A DNA stretch of 64,000 bases from Pseudomonas sp. P5_109 (GTDB taxonomy: Bacteria > Pseudomonadota > Gammaproteobacteria > Pseudomonadales > Pseudomonadaceae): contig NZ_CP125380.1 in NCBI RefSeq assembly GCF_034009455.1, positions 2,273,001-2,337,000 on the forward strand, written 5' to 3'. The stretch's first letter is position 1. Every line of letters begins with the position of its first letter. The notes under the pieces are model-generated. The model did not search any database and had not been told where the DNA came from. It saw only the letters and a program-made list of their open reading frames with translations. A program made the translations under genes and the position numbers. Shown in pieces: positions 8,313-18,656 of the stretch.

Positions 8313-8348
8313 AAAAAGGCCTCGGGGTTCAGCCCCGAGGCCTTTTTT
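8313..8348. terminator. bidirectional rho-independent terminator
   Basis: GGCCTCGGGG / CCCCGAGGCC stem with loop TTCAG, an A-run on the left and a T-run on the right. It separates the lipoprotein gene from the convergent nuclease gene. Confidence 0.9.
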
Positions 8349-8370
8349 GTTTCGGGTATTGCGCCTGGAT

Positions 8371-9060
8371 TCAGCCGCAGGCCTTCATGTCTACCGGGCC
8401 GACAAACTCGTTGCCGCGCCCCATGACGCACCCCACGCTCTGGTTGCGTTGGCGTTCCCAGGCCTGGACCGGATAGGTTTTGTCCCAGGCTTCGTACAGT
8501 TGCCGATCCTGTTTCGACAGGCGCAAACCATACTGTTTGCTCATGTAGAAGTAGGTCCGGGCGATCATGCCGCGAATGGAAGGGCGGGGCATGACTTTCT
8601 TGGCCTTGAAGTCGATCTGGGTCAGGCACGAACCATACTGCCCAGACTGTTCGGGCAGCCAACCGAAACTGAAGTTGCTGCGATCGCCATTGACCTCGCC
8701 AATGCTGGGCACCAGGTTGTGCAAATCAGCTTCGGCCTTCTGGTAAACCGGATCGTAGCGGGTGCAGTTCTTGCGACCGCCCTCTTGCCAGCACTGGCGT
8801 TGATGGCCGATCTGCCAGGCCGGAACGATATGCTCCCACTCGATGCGGGATGCACGCTTGGCATTTTTACGCGGCACATAGCCGCAGGCGGCCAGATTCA
8901 CCTGGTTGCCGGTGTACTTGCAGCCACAATAAAACTCGGTGGATTGGGGGGCGTAGAGCTTCCAGGCGACCTTTTTCGCTTCAGAGAAGGTGCGCGGAGC
9001 ATCGGCTTGCGCGCCCATGACAAAAAACACAAACAACAAAGCAAACCAGCGGGCACTCAT
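8371..9060 (-). CDS. endA: endonuclease I-family secreted nuclease
   Basis: A 229-residue protein with a Sec signal (residues 1-19, cleaved near AQADA). It contains the endonuclease I signature: RIEWEHIVPAW with the metal-dependent histidine of the beta-beta-alpha metal fold, LHNLVPSIGEVNGDRSN, and many cysteines for disulfides. It should degrade double-stranded DNA in the periplasm or outside the cell. The start at 9060 gives the signal peptide; the longer ORF overlaps the DUF1654 gene. Confidence 0.9.
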   Translation of the reverse strand: MSARWFALLFVFFVMGAQADAPRTFSEAKKVAWKLYAPQSTEFYCGCKYTGNQVNLAACGYVPRKNAKRASRIEWEHIVPAWQIGHQRQCWQEGGRKNCTRYDPVYQKAEADLHNLVPSIGEVNGDRSNFSFGWLPEQSGQYGSCLTQIDFKAKKVMPRPSIRGMIARTYFYMSKQYGLRLSKQDRQLYEAWDKTYPVQAWERQRNQSVGCVMGRGNEFVGPVDMKACG

Positions 9061-9064
9061 CGAC

Positions 9065-9334
9065 TCAATCTTCCTTCGGCACAACCCAGAAAATCTGCAC
9101 GCCGCCATCGTCGCGGTAGGCGAGGGTGACGTTGTCGTTCTCGTCGATTTCTTCCAGCAAGCGTTCCCATTCATCCACCGGCTCGTCAGGCAGGCGGAAG
9201 ATCAGTGCTGCCCGGGCCTTTTGTGCGGTGGGGGAGTTGATGATTTTCTGAACGCGCAGGCCCATGCGTACATAGGTGTCGGGAGAGGTAGAGGTGGTGT
9301 CCACAGGATTATCCTTATTAAGCTGTACGTGCAT
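9065..9334 (-). CDS. DUF1654-family small protein
   Basis: An 89-residue soluble protein matching the Pseudomonas DUF1654 pattern (RMGLRVQKIINSPTAQKARA, then WERLLEEIDENDNVTL). Only 4 bases separate it from the nuclease gene downstream, so the two are likely co-transcribed. Function unknown. Confidence 0.75.
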   Translation of the reverse strand: MHVQLNKDNPVDTTSTSPDTYVRMGLRVQKIINSPTAQKARAALIFRLPDEPVDEWERLLEEIDENDNVTLAYRDDGGVQIFWVVPKED

Positions 9335-9514
9335 ACAGTATTTAACTGTACGCCATTTCGCAACTGCTTAAAAATCAAGAGAATCCTCTGACAGCGGTTT
9401 ACTGCATTTGGCGTAAGGCGAAGGAAGTTTTTTTGTCAGATCGAGCGGCGCCACTCGCCAGGGCTGGCGAATGGTGCACGGGGTGCCCGACCGGATCGGT
9501 CGGGCGAGGGTGAA

Positions 9515-10615
<1,101 letters not shown>

Positions 10616-10694
10616 CTAGTTGTGAGACGGTGCAGATGCAGGTTCATCTAGATGCGCCCCGGGCGAATCTGAACGCCGGAGGTATGAGGAGAAG

Positions 10695-10710
10695 AGCAGG
10701 ATCTGTACCA
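10695..10710 (-). promoter_or_regulatory. candidate sigma54 promoter of ansB
   Basis: On the minus strand the sequence reads TGGTACAGATCCTGCT: GG and GC are separated by exactly 10 bases, as in the -24/-12 consensus (TGGCAC-N5-TTGC). It lies about 90 bp upstream of the ansB start. Confidence 0.6.
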
Positions 10711-10798
10711 GTAACACCCTGAATCGAAAAACACGCCTAACTTAATGATTTGTAATGGTATTGCAGTTTGTGTCCGGAGGCGGTTTCCGCTCCTGACG

Positions 10799-10843
10799 TC
10801 CGGATTGCCGAACATGTGTGTCTTTTGCGTTCGGCTCTCCGAA
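10799..10843. promoter_or_regulatory. pair of AauR-type upstream activating sites for ansB
   Basis: 10830-10843 is TTCGG-CTCT-CCGAA, an exact match to the TTCGG-N4-CCGAA site reported for the acidic-amino-acid regulator AauR in Pseudomonas. 10799-10812 (TCCGG-ATTG-CCGAA) matches at 9 of 10 positions. Their centres are 31 bp apart, about three helical turns, and they sit roughly 100-130 bp upstream of the sigma54 candidate, the usual enhancer position. Confidence 0.65.
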
Positions 10844-10955
10844 AAGGATGGCAGTCCTGTTTAAGATTTAAACGCGTCAAATCGTCGTGACCGACTCAAG
10901 AAAAGCGCTAGTCGGTCGATGCTCCTTCAAGGGATCTATTTCTGCAGGAGCTCAC

Positions 10956-11417
10956 ATGTCGTTATCTATTGGCTTCCCGAATACCGCGGGCATCACCATC
11001 GGGGGGACGTCTGCGGCGACCATTCGTGCTGTGGGCGATGTGACAGGGGATACGGCTGCCAACGCGCGGGGTGTAAAGGAAGGCGACGGCACCCAGGTTA
11101 AAACCGCTCCGGTAGGCCTGAGAGAAAGTGCCGGTGCATCGGCCGAATCGGAAACGAGCGATAACACCAGCGTGGCGGTGAAGGTCTTGCTCAAGCGCCT
11201 GAAGGAACTGCAACAGCAATTGCGTGAGCAACAGCAGCAACTGGCGCAGGCCCAGGCAGCGTCCTATCCGACTCCGGAAGCCAAGACCACCGCGGTAGCG
11301 GCCATTCAGGGGCAGGTTGCCGAAACCACCGGTGCCATCCTGCAAGTGAGCGCGAGTCTGATCAAGGAGCTGACCAAGGGTTCTGGCACGGGATCGGTGG
11401 TCAACACTACGGCATGA
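10956..11417 (+). CDS. hypothetical protein with Gln-rich coiled coil
   Basis: A 153-residue protein; the ATG at 10956 follows CAGGAG with 6-base spacing. The N-terminal 60 residues are rich in Gly, Thr and Ala with no signal peptide. A Gln/Leu heptad coiled coil follows (LLKRLKELQQQLREQQQQLA, near residues 73-92). Function unknown. It lies alone between the ansB control region and the ribose operon. Confidence 0.6.
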   Translation: MSLSIGFPNTAGITIGGTSAATIRAVGDVTGDTAANARGVKEGDGTQVKTAPVGLRESAGASAESETSDNTSVAVKVLLKRLKELQQQLREQQQQLAQAQAASYPTPEAKTTAVAAIQGQVAETTGAILQVSASLIKELTKGSGTGSVVNTTA

Positions 11418-11467
11418 GATGCATGCCGTTTTTTCGCTGAACATCTCTGAAAGCACTTTTCAGGTCG

Positions 11468-11496
11468 TTGACAAATACCGGCAGGGTTCGCATAGT
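11468..11496 (+). promoter_or_regulatory. promoter of the rbs operon
   Basis: TTGACA (11468-11473) and CATAGT (11491-11496) with a 17-bp spacer, directly upstream of the RbsR operator and about 115 bp before rbsB. Confidence 0.75.
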
Positions 11497-11504
11497 TTGG
11501 TTCA

Positions 11505-11518
11505 CGCAAACGTTTGCG
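11505..11518. promoter_or_regulatory. RbsR operator
   Basis: A perfect 14-bp palindrome CGCAAACGTTTGCG of LacI/GalR type with the central CG step. It covers the expected transcription start just after the -10 box, so repressor binding there would block rbsB transcription. The regulator is encoded in the same operon at 15155-16174. Confidence 0.85.
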
Positions 11519-11611
11519 CGACCCACGCTGATGGCATTCCATCACTGTGGGTCGTGAAGCTTACGCCAGCGCAAGCGTTGCTCACAATAATCATAAGATC
11601 GGAGTGAACCC

Positions 11612-12568
11612 ATGAAGCTGCCATTCGCTGGACGTCTTCTCGCTGTCGCTATGCTGGCTGCCGCATCCGCTGCATTGCCTGTCTCTTCAGCCTTCGCTGA
11701 AACCACTGAAAAACCGAAAGTCGCCCTGGTCATGAAATCCCTGGCCAACGAGTTCTTCCTGACCATGGAAGACGGCGCCAAGGCCTACCAGAAAGATCAC
11801 TCCGGCGAATTCGACCTGATCTCCAACGGCATCAAGGATGAAACCGACACCGCCGGCCAGACGCGGATCGTCGAGCAGATGATCCTGGCCAAGGTCAATG
11901 CGCTGGTGATTGCGCCGGCAGACTCCAAAGCCATGGTGCCGGTGATCAAGAAAGCCATCGATGCCGGTATCACCGTGATCAACATCGACAACCAGCTGGA
12001 CCCCGCCGTCGTCAAAAGCAAGAACATCAATGTTCCGTTCGTAGGCCCGGACAACCGCAAGGGCGCGCGGCTGGTGGGTGATTACCTGGCCAAACAACTG
12101 AAGGCCGGTGACGAAGTCGGCATCATCGAGGGTGTGTCCACCACCACCAATGCCCAGCAGCGCACTGCAGGTTTCAAGGATGCGATGGAGGCGGCGCAGA
12201 TCAAGGTCGTGTCCCTGCAATCCGGTGACTGGGAGATCGACAAGGGCAACAAGGTGGCCGCGTCGATTCTCAGCGAATACCCGCAAACCAAGGCCCTGTT
12301 GGCTGGCAATGACAGCATGGCGGTTGGTGCAGTGTCTGCGGTACGCGCCGCGGGCAAGGCCGGCAAGGTGCAAGTGGTCGGCTACGACAACATCAACGCC
12401 ATTCAGCCGATGCTCAAGGATGGTCGGGTGCTGGCCACCGCAGACCAGTTTGCGGCCAAACAGGCAGTGTTCGGCATCGAGACGGCCTTGAAAATTCTCA
12501 AGGGCGAGAAGGTCGACGGCGGCGCCAATGGCGTGATCGAAACGCCGGTAGAGCTGGTCACCAAATAA
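11612..12568 (+). CDS. rbsB: ribose ABC transporter, periplasmic binding protein
   Basis: A 318-residue periplasmic protein with a Sec signal (1-29, cleavage after AFA). Two-lobed type I binding-protein pattern: KVALVMKSLANEFF at the first strand, LVIAPADS, INIDNQLD, then LAGNDSMAVGA and VVGYDN. It delivers ribose to the RbsA/RbsC membrane complex. It is the first gene of the operon, downstream of the palindromic operator; a 55-bp gap separates it from rbsA. Confidence 0.93.
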   Translation: MKLPFAGRLLAVAMLAAASAALPVSSAFAETTEKPKVALVMKSLANEFFLTMEDGAKAYQKDHSGEFDLISNGIKDETDTAGQTRIVEQMILAKVNALVIAPADSKAMVPVIKKAIDAGITVINIDNQLDPAVVKSKNINVPFVGPDNRKGARLVGDYLAKQLKAGDEVGIIEGVSTTTNAQQRTAGFKDAMEAAQIKVVSLQSGDWEIDKGNKVAASILSEYPQTKALLAGNDSMAVGAVSAVRAAGKAGKVQVVGYDNINAIQPMLKDGRVLATADQFAAKQAVFGIETALKILKGEKVDGGANGVIETPVELVTK

Positions 12569-12623
12569 CCTTCTGGCGACGCAACGGCGCTCGTCCAGCT
12601 GGACGGGCGCGTGGAGAGTTTTT

Positions 12624-14177
12624 ATGTCAGCTTCCACTCCGAACGCTGTCCTTTCGGTCAGCGGTATCGGCAAGACCTACGCCCAACCGGTATTGAGCGG
12701 CATAGACCTGACGCTCATGCGCGGTGAAGTGCTGGCTCTGACCGGCGAGAACGGGGCGGGCAAAAGCACGCTTTCGAAGATTATTGGCGGGCTGGTCACG
12801 CCGACCACCGGCCAGATGCAGTTCCAGGGGCAGGACTATCGCCCGGGGAGCCGGACTCAGGCTGAAGGCCTCGGTATCCGCATGGTCATGCAGGAGCTCA
12901 ATCTGCTGCCGACCCTGTCAGTGGCGGAAAACCTGTTTCTCGACAACCTGCCCAACAGCGGCGGCTGGATCAGTCGCAAACAATTGCGCAAGGCTGCCAT
13001 CGAGGCCATGACCCAGGTCGGGCTCGACGCCATTGACCCGGACACCCTGGTCGGCGAACTGGGCATCGGTCACCAGCAAATGGTGGAGATCGCCCGCAAC
13101 CTGATTGGCGATTGCCATGTGCTGATTCTCGATGAGCCGACGGCGATGCTCACTGCGCGCGAAGTCGAAATGCTGTTCGAGCAAATCACTCGCCTGCAGG
13201 CGCGTGGCGTATCGATCATCTACATCTCCCACCGTCTCGAAGAGCTGGCGCGGGTGGCTCAGCGCATTGCCGTGCTGCGCGACGGCAACCTGGTCTGTGT
13301 CGAGCCGATGGCCAACTACAACAGCGAGCAATTGGTCACGCTGATGGTCGGCCGCGAGCTCGGCGAACACATCGATATGGGGGCGCGCAAGATTGGCGCT
13401 CCGATGCTGACGATCAAGGGCCTGACCCGTGCCGATAAGGTCCGTGATGTGTCGTTCGAAGTCCGTGCCGGAGAGATTTTCGGGATTTCCGGTTTGATCG
13501 GCGCGGGGCGCACCGAGTTGTTGCGCCTGATCTTCGGTGCCGATATCGCCGACAGCGGCACGATTGCCTTGGGCGCGCCGGCGCAAGTCGTCAGCATTCG
13601 TTCGCCGGTCGATGCGGTGGGGCACGGCATTGCGTTGATCACTGAAGATCGCAAGGGCGAAGGCCTTTTGTTGACGCAGTCGATCGGCGCCAATATCGCC
13701 TTGGGCAACATGCCCGGCATCTCCAGCGCCGGCTTTGTCGACAACGCTGGCGAGAACGCCCTGGCCCAGCGTCAAATCGACGCCATGCGCATTCGCAGTT
13801 CCGGCCCGGCACAGTTGGTGTCTGAGTTGTCCGGCGGCAATCAGCAGAAGGTCGTCATCGGCCGTTGGCTGGAGCGCGACTGCTCGGTGCTGCTGTTCGA
13901 CGAGCCGACCCGCGGCATCGACGTCGGCGCCAAGTTCGATATCTACAACCTGCTCGGTGAGTTGACCCGCCAGGGCAAGGCGCTGGTGGTGGTCTCCAGC
14001 GACTTGCGCGAGCTGATGCTGATCTGCGACCGGATCGGCGTGCTCTCGGCAGGAAGCCTGATCGATACATTCGATCGCGACAGTTGGACCCAGGATGAGT
14101 TGCTCGCCGCTGCTTTTGCCGGCTACCAAAAACGTGATGCGCTGCTGAACGAAGCCGCGCCTAGGGATCTTCCATGA
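12624..14177 (+). CDS. rbsA: ribose ABC transporter, tandem ATPase
   Basis: A 517-residue protein with two nucleotide-binding domains. The first has Walker A GENGAGKST, signature region LGIGHQQMVEIAR and Walker B LDEPTAML. The second has the degenerate Walker A typical of sugar ATPases (GLIGAGRTE), signature LSGGNQQKV and Walker B FDEPTRGID. It powers ribose import. The stop overlaps the rbsC start (ATGA), so translation is coupled. Confidence 0.94.
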   Translation: MSASTPNAVLSVSGIGKTYAQPVLSGIDLTLMRGEVLALTGENGAGKSTLSKIIGGLVTPTTGQMQFQGQDYRPGSRTQAEGLGIRMVMQELNLLPTLSVAENLFLDNLPNSGGWISRKQLRKAAIEAMTQVGLDAIDPDTLVGELGIGHQQMVEIARNLIGDCHVLILDEPTAMLTAREVEMLFEQITRLQARGVSIIYISHRLEELARVAQRIAVLRDGNLVCVEPMANYNSEQLVTLMVGRELGEHIDMGARKIGAPMLTIKGLTRADKVRDVSFEVRAGEIFGISGLIGAGRTELLRLIFGADIADSGTIALGAPAQVVSIRSPVDAVGHGIALITEDRKGEGLLLTQSIGANIALGNMPGISSAGFVDNAGENALAQRQIDAMRIRSSGPAQLVSELSGGNQQKVVIGRWLERDCSVLLFDEPTRGIDVGAKFDIYNLLGELTRQGKALVVVSSDLRELMLICDRIGVLSAGSLIDTFDRDSWTQDELLAAAFAGYQKRDALLNEAAPRDLP

Positions 14178-15151
14178 AAACCGCTTCTTCCGCCGGCAAA
14201 CACAGTGGCAACTTCTACGGCCTGGGCACCTACCTGGGGCTGGCGGGGGCCTTGTTGGCGATGATCGTGCTGTTCTCGGTGTTGAGCAGTCACTTCCTGT
14301 CGTACGACACGTTCAGCACCCTGGCCAACCAGATTCCGGACCTGATGGTGCTGGCGGTCGGCATGACCTTTGTGTTGATCATCGGGGGCATCGACCTGTC
14401 GGTCGGCTCGGTGCTGGCACTGGCGGCCTCGACCGTCAGCGTGGCGATACTTGGCTGGGGCTGGAGCGTTCTGCCCGCAGCGTTGCTCGGCATGGCCGTC
14501 GCGGCGCTCGCGGGCACCATCACCGGTTCGATCACGGTGGCGTGGCGGATACCTTCGTTCATCGTGTCCCTGGGCGTGCTGGAAATGGCTCGCGGGGTGG
14601 CGTACCAGATGACCGGTTCGCGTACGGCCTACATCGGCGATGCGTTCGCCTGGTTGTCCAATCTGATCGCCTTCGGCATCTCACCCTCGTTCATCATTGC
14701 GTTGCTGATCATTTTCATCGCCCAGGCCGTGTTGACCCGCACGGTGTTCGGTCGTTACCTGATCGGTATCGGCACCAATGAGGAGGCCGTACGGCTGGCG
14801 GGGATCAATCCGAAGCCTTACAAGATCCTGGTTTTCAGCCTGATGGGATTGCTCGCCGGTGTTGCGGCGTTGTTCCAGATTTCTCGCCTGGAAGCTGCCG
14901 ACCCGAATGCCGGTTCCGGTCTTGAGTTGCAGGTAATCGCAGCCGTCGTGATCGGCGGGACCAGCCTGATGGGCGGGCGCGGTTCGGTGATCAGCACGTT
15001 TTTCGGCGTCCTGATCATTTCTGTACTGGCCGCGGGGCTGGCGCAGATCGGGGCAACCGAGCCGACCAAACGCATCATAACCGGCGCCGTGATCGTGGTG
15101 GCGGTGGTGCTGGACACTTATCGCAGTCAACGCGCAAGCCGGCGGACCTGA
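14174..15151 (+). CDS. rbsC: ribose ABC transporter, permease
   Basis: A 325-residue inner-membrane protein with about nine hydrophobic segments, the family motif GGIDLSVGSVLAL near residue 74 and the C-terminal GGTSLMGGRGS (near 258). It overlaps rbsA by 4 bases and is followed after 3 bases by rbsR. Confidence 0.94.
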   Translation: MKTASSAGKHSGNFYGLGTYLGLAGALLAMIVLFSVLSSHFLSYDTFSTLANQIPDLMVLAVGMTFVLIIGGIDLSVGSVLALAASTVSVAILGWGWSVLPAALLGMAVAALAGTITGSITVAWRIPSFIVSLGVLEMARGVAYQMTGSRTAYIGDAFAWLSNLIAFGISPSFIIALLIIFIAQAVLTRTVFGRYLIGIGTNEEAVRLAGINPKPYKILVFSLMGLLAGVAALFQISRLEAADPNAGSGLELQVIAAVVIGGTSLMGGRGSVISTFFGVLIISVLAAGLAQIGATEPTKRIITGAVIVVAVVLDTYRSQRASRRT

Positions 15152-15154
15152 GTC

Positions 15155-16174
15155 ATGGCGACTATCAAAGATGTGGCAGCCCTTGCCGGCATTTCCTACA
15201 CCACGGTGTCCCATGTGGTGAACAAGACCCGTCCGGTCAGTGAAGAAGTCCGGATCAAGGTCGAAGAGGCGATCAAGACCCTCGATTACGTCCCCAGCGC
15301 GGTGGCCCGTTCGCTTAAGGCCAAGACCACGGCGACCATCGGCCTTTTGGTCCCCAACAGCCTCAACCCGTATTTTGCCGAACTGGCCCGGGGTATCGAG
15401 GATTACTGCGAGCGCAACGGTTACTGCGTCATCCTGTGCAACTCCGACGATAATCCGGACAAGCAGCGCAGTTACCTGCGTGTGCTGCTGGAAAAACGCA
15501 TCGACGGCCTGATTGTCGCCTCGGCTGGTGGCGATAGCGGTCTGGCTCAAGGCCTCAAAGGCGTGCGCACGCCCATGGTGATTGTCGACCGTGGACTGGA
15601 CGGTGTCGATGCGGACCTTGTGCGCATCGACCATGAATACGGCGCGTACCTGGCGACCCGGCACCTGCTGGAACTGGGCCACCGGGACATCGCCACGATC
15701 AGCGGGCCGGAAAACACCAGTGTGGCGCAGATGCGTCTGGCGGGTTATTGCCGGGCCCTGAAAGAGGCGGGCGTCGAAGTCTCTTCCGGGCGCATGCTGG
15801 CAAGTGATTTCACCAGCACTGGCGGTTACAGCGCTGCCGCGATTTTGCTGGAAAGCCATCCGCCTACTGCCATTTTTGCCGCCAACGACATGATCGGCAT
15901 CGGCGTGCTGCGAGCTGCCGCCGAGCGCAATATTCGCGTACCGAGCGAGTTGTCGGTGATCGGCTTCGACGATATCCAGATGAGTCGGTATGTCTATCCG
16001 TCGTTGACCACGGTCGGGCAATCAATCCTGCAGCTCGGCGAAATGGCTGCCGAAGTGCTTTTACGACGGATCGCCACGCCGGGTCTGGCGACCGATCAGC
16101 GGATCGTGACGCCGAGTATCGTCATCCGTGAATCGACGGCGCCGCTGGCCGGCGTGTTTACCCAGTTCCGTTGA
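15155..16174 (+). CDS. rbsR: LacI-family ribose repressor
   Basis: A 339-residue regulator. The N-terminal helix-turn-helix is IKDVAALAGISYTTVSHVVN (residues 4-23) with hinge sequence YVPSAVARSLK, followed by a periplasmic-binding-like sugar domain. It probably binds the CGCAAACGTTTGCG palindrome at 11505-11518 and releases it in ribose. The gene is embedded between transport and kinase genes, so repression is autoregulatory. Confidence 0.93.
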   Translation: MATIKDVAALAGISYTTVSHVVNKTRPVSEEVRIKVEEAIKTLDYVPSAVARSLKAKTTATIGLLVPNSLNPYFAELARGIEDYCERNGYCVILCNSDDNPDKQRSYLRVLLEKRIDGLIVASAGGDSGLAQGLKGVRTPMVIVDRGLDGVDADLVRIDHEYGAYLATRHLLELGHRDIATISGPENTSVAQMRLAGYCRALKEAGVEVSSGRMLASDFTSTGGYSAAAILLESHPPTAIFAANDMIGIGVLRAAAERNIRVPSELSVIGFDDIQMSRYVYPSLTTVGQSILQLGEMAAEVLLRRIATPGLATDQRIVTPSIVIRESTAPLAGVFTQFR

Positions 16175-16232
16175 AAACAGGACGCCGCTAAATCAACAGC
16201 GTCGCCGAAACAGAATCGATGAGTAGCAATGT

Positions 16233-17150
16233 ATGTCAGCAAAAGTAGTGGTGATTGGCAGTTTGAACATGGACCTGGTGACCCGTGCGCCGCGCTTGCC
16301 CAAGGGCGGTGAAACGCTGATTGGTCTTTCGTTTGCCACCGTCTCCGGCGGCAAGGGCGCCAATCAGGCCGTGGCTGCGGCGCGGCTGGGAGCGCAGGTG
16401 TCGATGATCGGCTGCGTGGGTGACGATGCTTATGGTGAGGCGCTGCGCGGGGCGCTGTTGGCCGAACAGATCGATTGTCAGGCGGTCAGCACCGTTGAAG
16501 GTTCCAGCGGCGTGGCGTTGATTGTGGTCGACGACAACAGCCAGAACACGATCGTCATCGTCCCCGGTGCCAACGGTGAGCTGACGGCTGAAGCCATTGA
16601 CCGTTTTGATTCGGTCATACAGGCGGCGGACGTGCTCATCTGTCAGCTGGAAGTACCTGATGCCTCCGTTGGCCATGCGCTCAAGCGCGGTCGCGAATTG
16701 GGCAAGACGGTCATCCTCAACCCCGCGCCGGCCAGCCGTCCCTTGCCAGTGGACTGGTACGCGTCGATCGATTACCTGATTCCCAACGAGAGCGAAGCGT
16801 CGGCGCTGAGCGGAGTGTCCGTGGACTCCCTGGAATCCGCGCAAACCGCGGCAACCAAGCTGATTGCCCTGGGCGCCGGTAAGGTGATCATCACCCTTGG
16901 TGCGCAAGGTTCGCTGTTTGCCGATGGCCAGCGTTTCGAACATTTCCCCGCGCCCGTCGTGCAGGCTGTCGACACAACGGCGGCCGGCGATACATTCGTG
17001 GGCGGTTTCGCTGCGGCGCTGGCAGCGGGCAAGGATGAAGTGCAGGCAATCCGCTTCGGGCAAGTGGCTGCGGCGCTGTCTGTCACCCGTGCCGGCGCGC
17101 AACCGTCGATTCCCGCCTTGAGCGATGTGCAGGCGTTTAAAAACCAATGA
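16233..17150 (+). CDS. rbsK: ribokinase
   Basis: A 305-residue PfkB-family kinase converting ribose to ribose 5-phosphate in the cytoplasm. The N-terminal signature [16 protein letters not shown] (near 42-57) and C-terminal [17 protein letters not shown] with the catalytic aspartate (GD) are intact. The stop overlaps the rbsD start by 4 bases. Confidence 0.94.
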   Translation: MSAKVVVIGSLNMDLVTRAPRLPKGGETLIGLSFATVSGGKGANQAVAAARLGAQVSMIGCVGDDAYGEALRGALLAEQIDCQAVSTVEGSSGVALIVVDDNSQNTIVIVPGANGELTAEAIDRFDSVIQAADVLICQLEVPDASVGHALKRGRELGKTVILNPAPASRPLPVDWYASIDYLIPNESEASALSGVSVDSLESAQTAATKLIALGAGKVIITLGAQGSLFADGQRFEHFPAPVVQAVDTTAAGDTFVGGFAAALAAGKDEVQAIRFGQVAAALSVTRAGAQPSIPALSDVQAFKNQ

Positions 17151-17551
17151 AAAAGACACCACTGCTCAACATTGCTTTGTCGCGGCTGATTGCCTCATTG
17201 GGGCATGGCGACATGGTCGTCATCGGGGACGCCGGTTTGCCGGTTCCTCCAGGCGTTGAATTGATCGACCTGGCCTTGACCCATGGCATTCCGGATTTTG
17301 TCAGCACCTTGAAGGTGGCGCTCAGTGAGATGCAGGTCGAAAGCCATGTGCTGGCTCAGGAGCTCTTCGATAAAAAACCGTCGGCCCTGGTCGCGCTGGA
17401 AGAGCTGAACGGCGAAGGCGCATTGGGGCGACGTGAAGTGCTCACCCATGAACAATTCAAGGTCTTGAGCCGACAAGCGAGAGCGATTATTCGTACAGGC
17501 GAGTGCCAGCCGTACTGCAACATTGTGCTGGTCGCCGGCGTAACGTTTTAA
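17147..17551 (+). CDS. rbsD: D-ribose pyranase
   Basis: A 134-residue cytoplasmic mutarotase interconverting pyranose and furanose ribose. It carries the family pattern [20 protein letters not shown] with the catalytic histidine (H20) and the terminal [12 protein letters not shown]. It is coupled to rbsK by an ATGA overlap. Confidence 0.93.
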   Translation: MKKTPLLNIALSRLIASLGHGDMVVIGDAGLPVPPGVELIDLALTHGIPDFVSTLKVALSEMQVESHVLAQELFDKKPSALVALEELNGEGALGRREVLTHEQFKVLSRQARAIIRTGECQPYCNIVLVAGVTF

Positions 17552-17594
17552 CTGGTTGTCCGCGTTTTGATGTCCCATGCACAAGGAGTTCGCC

Positions 17595-18623
17595 GTGTAT
17601 CGCTATGCTCAAAAACTGTACCCACTGCTCCGGAGCCTGCTGCTTTTGTCCCTGCTTACTGCATCGAACGCCCAGGCGTCAGAAAAAATCGACCTGATCA
17701 TCGACACCGATCCAGGGGCTGACGATGTCGTCGCCCTGTTATTCGCGCTGGCGTCGCCGGATGAGCTGAATGTCCGGGCATTGACCACCGTTGCCGGCAA
17801 CGTTCGCCTGGACAAGACCTCGCGCAATGCGCGACTGGCCCGGGAGTGGGCGGGGCGCGAAGAAGTGCCGGTCTATGCGGGCGCGCCAAGGCCCCTGATG
17901 CGCACACCCATCTACGCCGAGGACATTCATGGCATGGAAGGGCTCTCGGGCATTGCCGTGCATGAGCCCAGGAAAGGCCTGGCCACGGGCAGTGCCGTGA
18001 CTTATCTGATCGATACCCTGAAATCGGCCAAGCCTCACAGCATGACTATCGCCATGCTCGGCCCGCAGACCAACCTGGCCCTGGCGCTGATCCAGGAACC
18101 GGATATCGTCCGGGGCATCAAGGAAGTGGTGGTCATGGGCGGCGCGCACTTCAATGGCGGTAACATCACGCCGGTAGCCGAGTTCAATCTGTTTGCCGAT
18201 CCGCAGGCCGCCGAAGTGGTACTCAAGAGTGGCGTGAAGCTGACTTACCTGCCGCTGGATGTGACCCACAAGATCCTTACCAGCGAAGCGCGCCTGAATC
18301 AAATTGCCGCGCTGAACAACAACGCCAGCCGGCTGGTGGGCGACATTCTCAATGAATACATCAAGGGCGACATGGAACACTACGGCATCCCGGGTGGGCC
18401 GGTGCATGACGCCACGGTGATCGCTTATCTGCTCAAGCCGCAATTGTTCAGCGGTCGCTCGGTCAACGTGGTTGTCGATAGCCGCGAAGGACCAACCTTT
18501 GGACAAACCATCGTCGACTGGCATGACGGCTTGAAAGCACCAAAGAATGCCTTCTGGGTTGAAAACGGTGATGCCCAGGGCTTTTTCGATCTGCTGACCG
18601 AGCGCCTGGCCCGCCTGAAATAA
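17595..18623 (+). CDS. exported inosine/uridine-type nucleoside hydrolase
   Basis: A 342-residue enzyme that cleaves nucleosides to base plus ribose. The calcium-binding signature DTDPGADD lies at residues 37-44. GTG at 17595 is preferred because AAGGAG lies 6 bases upstream; an ATG 18 bases earlier overlaps that site. A Sec signal (1-28, ending NAQA) predicts periplasmic location, unlike cytoplasmic RihA/B/C. Placed last in the rbs operon, it would release ribose from external nucleosides for the RbsBAC importer. Confidence 0.88.
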   Translation: MYRYAQKLYPLLRSLLLLSLLTASNAQASEKIDLIIDTDPGADDVVALLFALASPDELNVRALTTVAGNVRLDKTSRNARLAREWAGREEVPVYAGAPRPLMRTPIYAEDIHGMEGLSGIAVHEPRKGLATGSAVTYLIDTLKSAKPHSMTIAMLGPQTNLALALIQEPDIVRGIKEVVVMGGAHFNGGNITPVAEFNLFADPQAAEVVLKSGVKLTYLPLDVTHKILTSEARLNQIAALNNNASRLVGDILNEYIKGDMEHYGIPGGPVHDATVIAYLLKPQLFSGRSVNVVVDSREGPTFGQTIVDWHDGLKAPKNAFWVENGDAQGFFDLLTERLARLK

Positions 18624-18631
18624 GCGTCAAG

Positions 18632-18655
18632 CCCCGCAGGTGCCTGCCTGCGGGG
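18632..18655 (+). terminator. hairpin terminating the rbs operon
   Basis: CCCCGCAGG / CCTGCGGGG stem with a 6-base loop 9 bp after the nucleoside hydrolase stop; only TT follows, so termination may be weak. It overlaps the end of no gene and separates the operon from the convergent small gene. Confidence 0.65.
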
Positions 18656-18656
18656 T

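Noticed and set aside
9486..9506. Palindrome GCCCGACCGGATCGGTCGGGC as ansB terminator
   Set aside because: The stem is perfect, but no T-run follows in either direction, so termination is not supported; it could equally be a protein-binding site.
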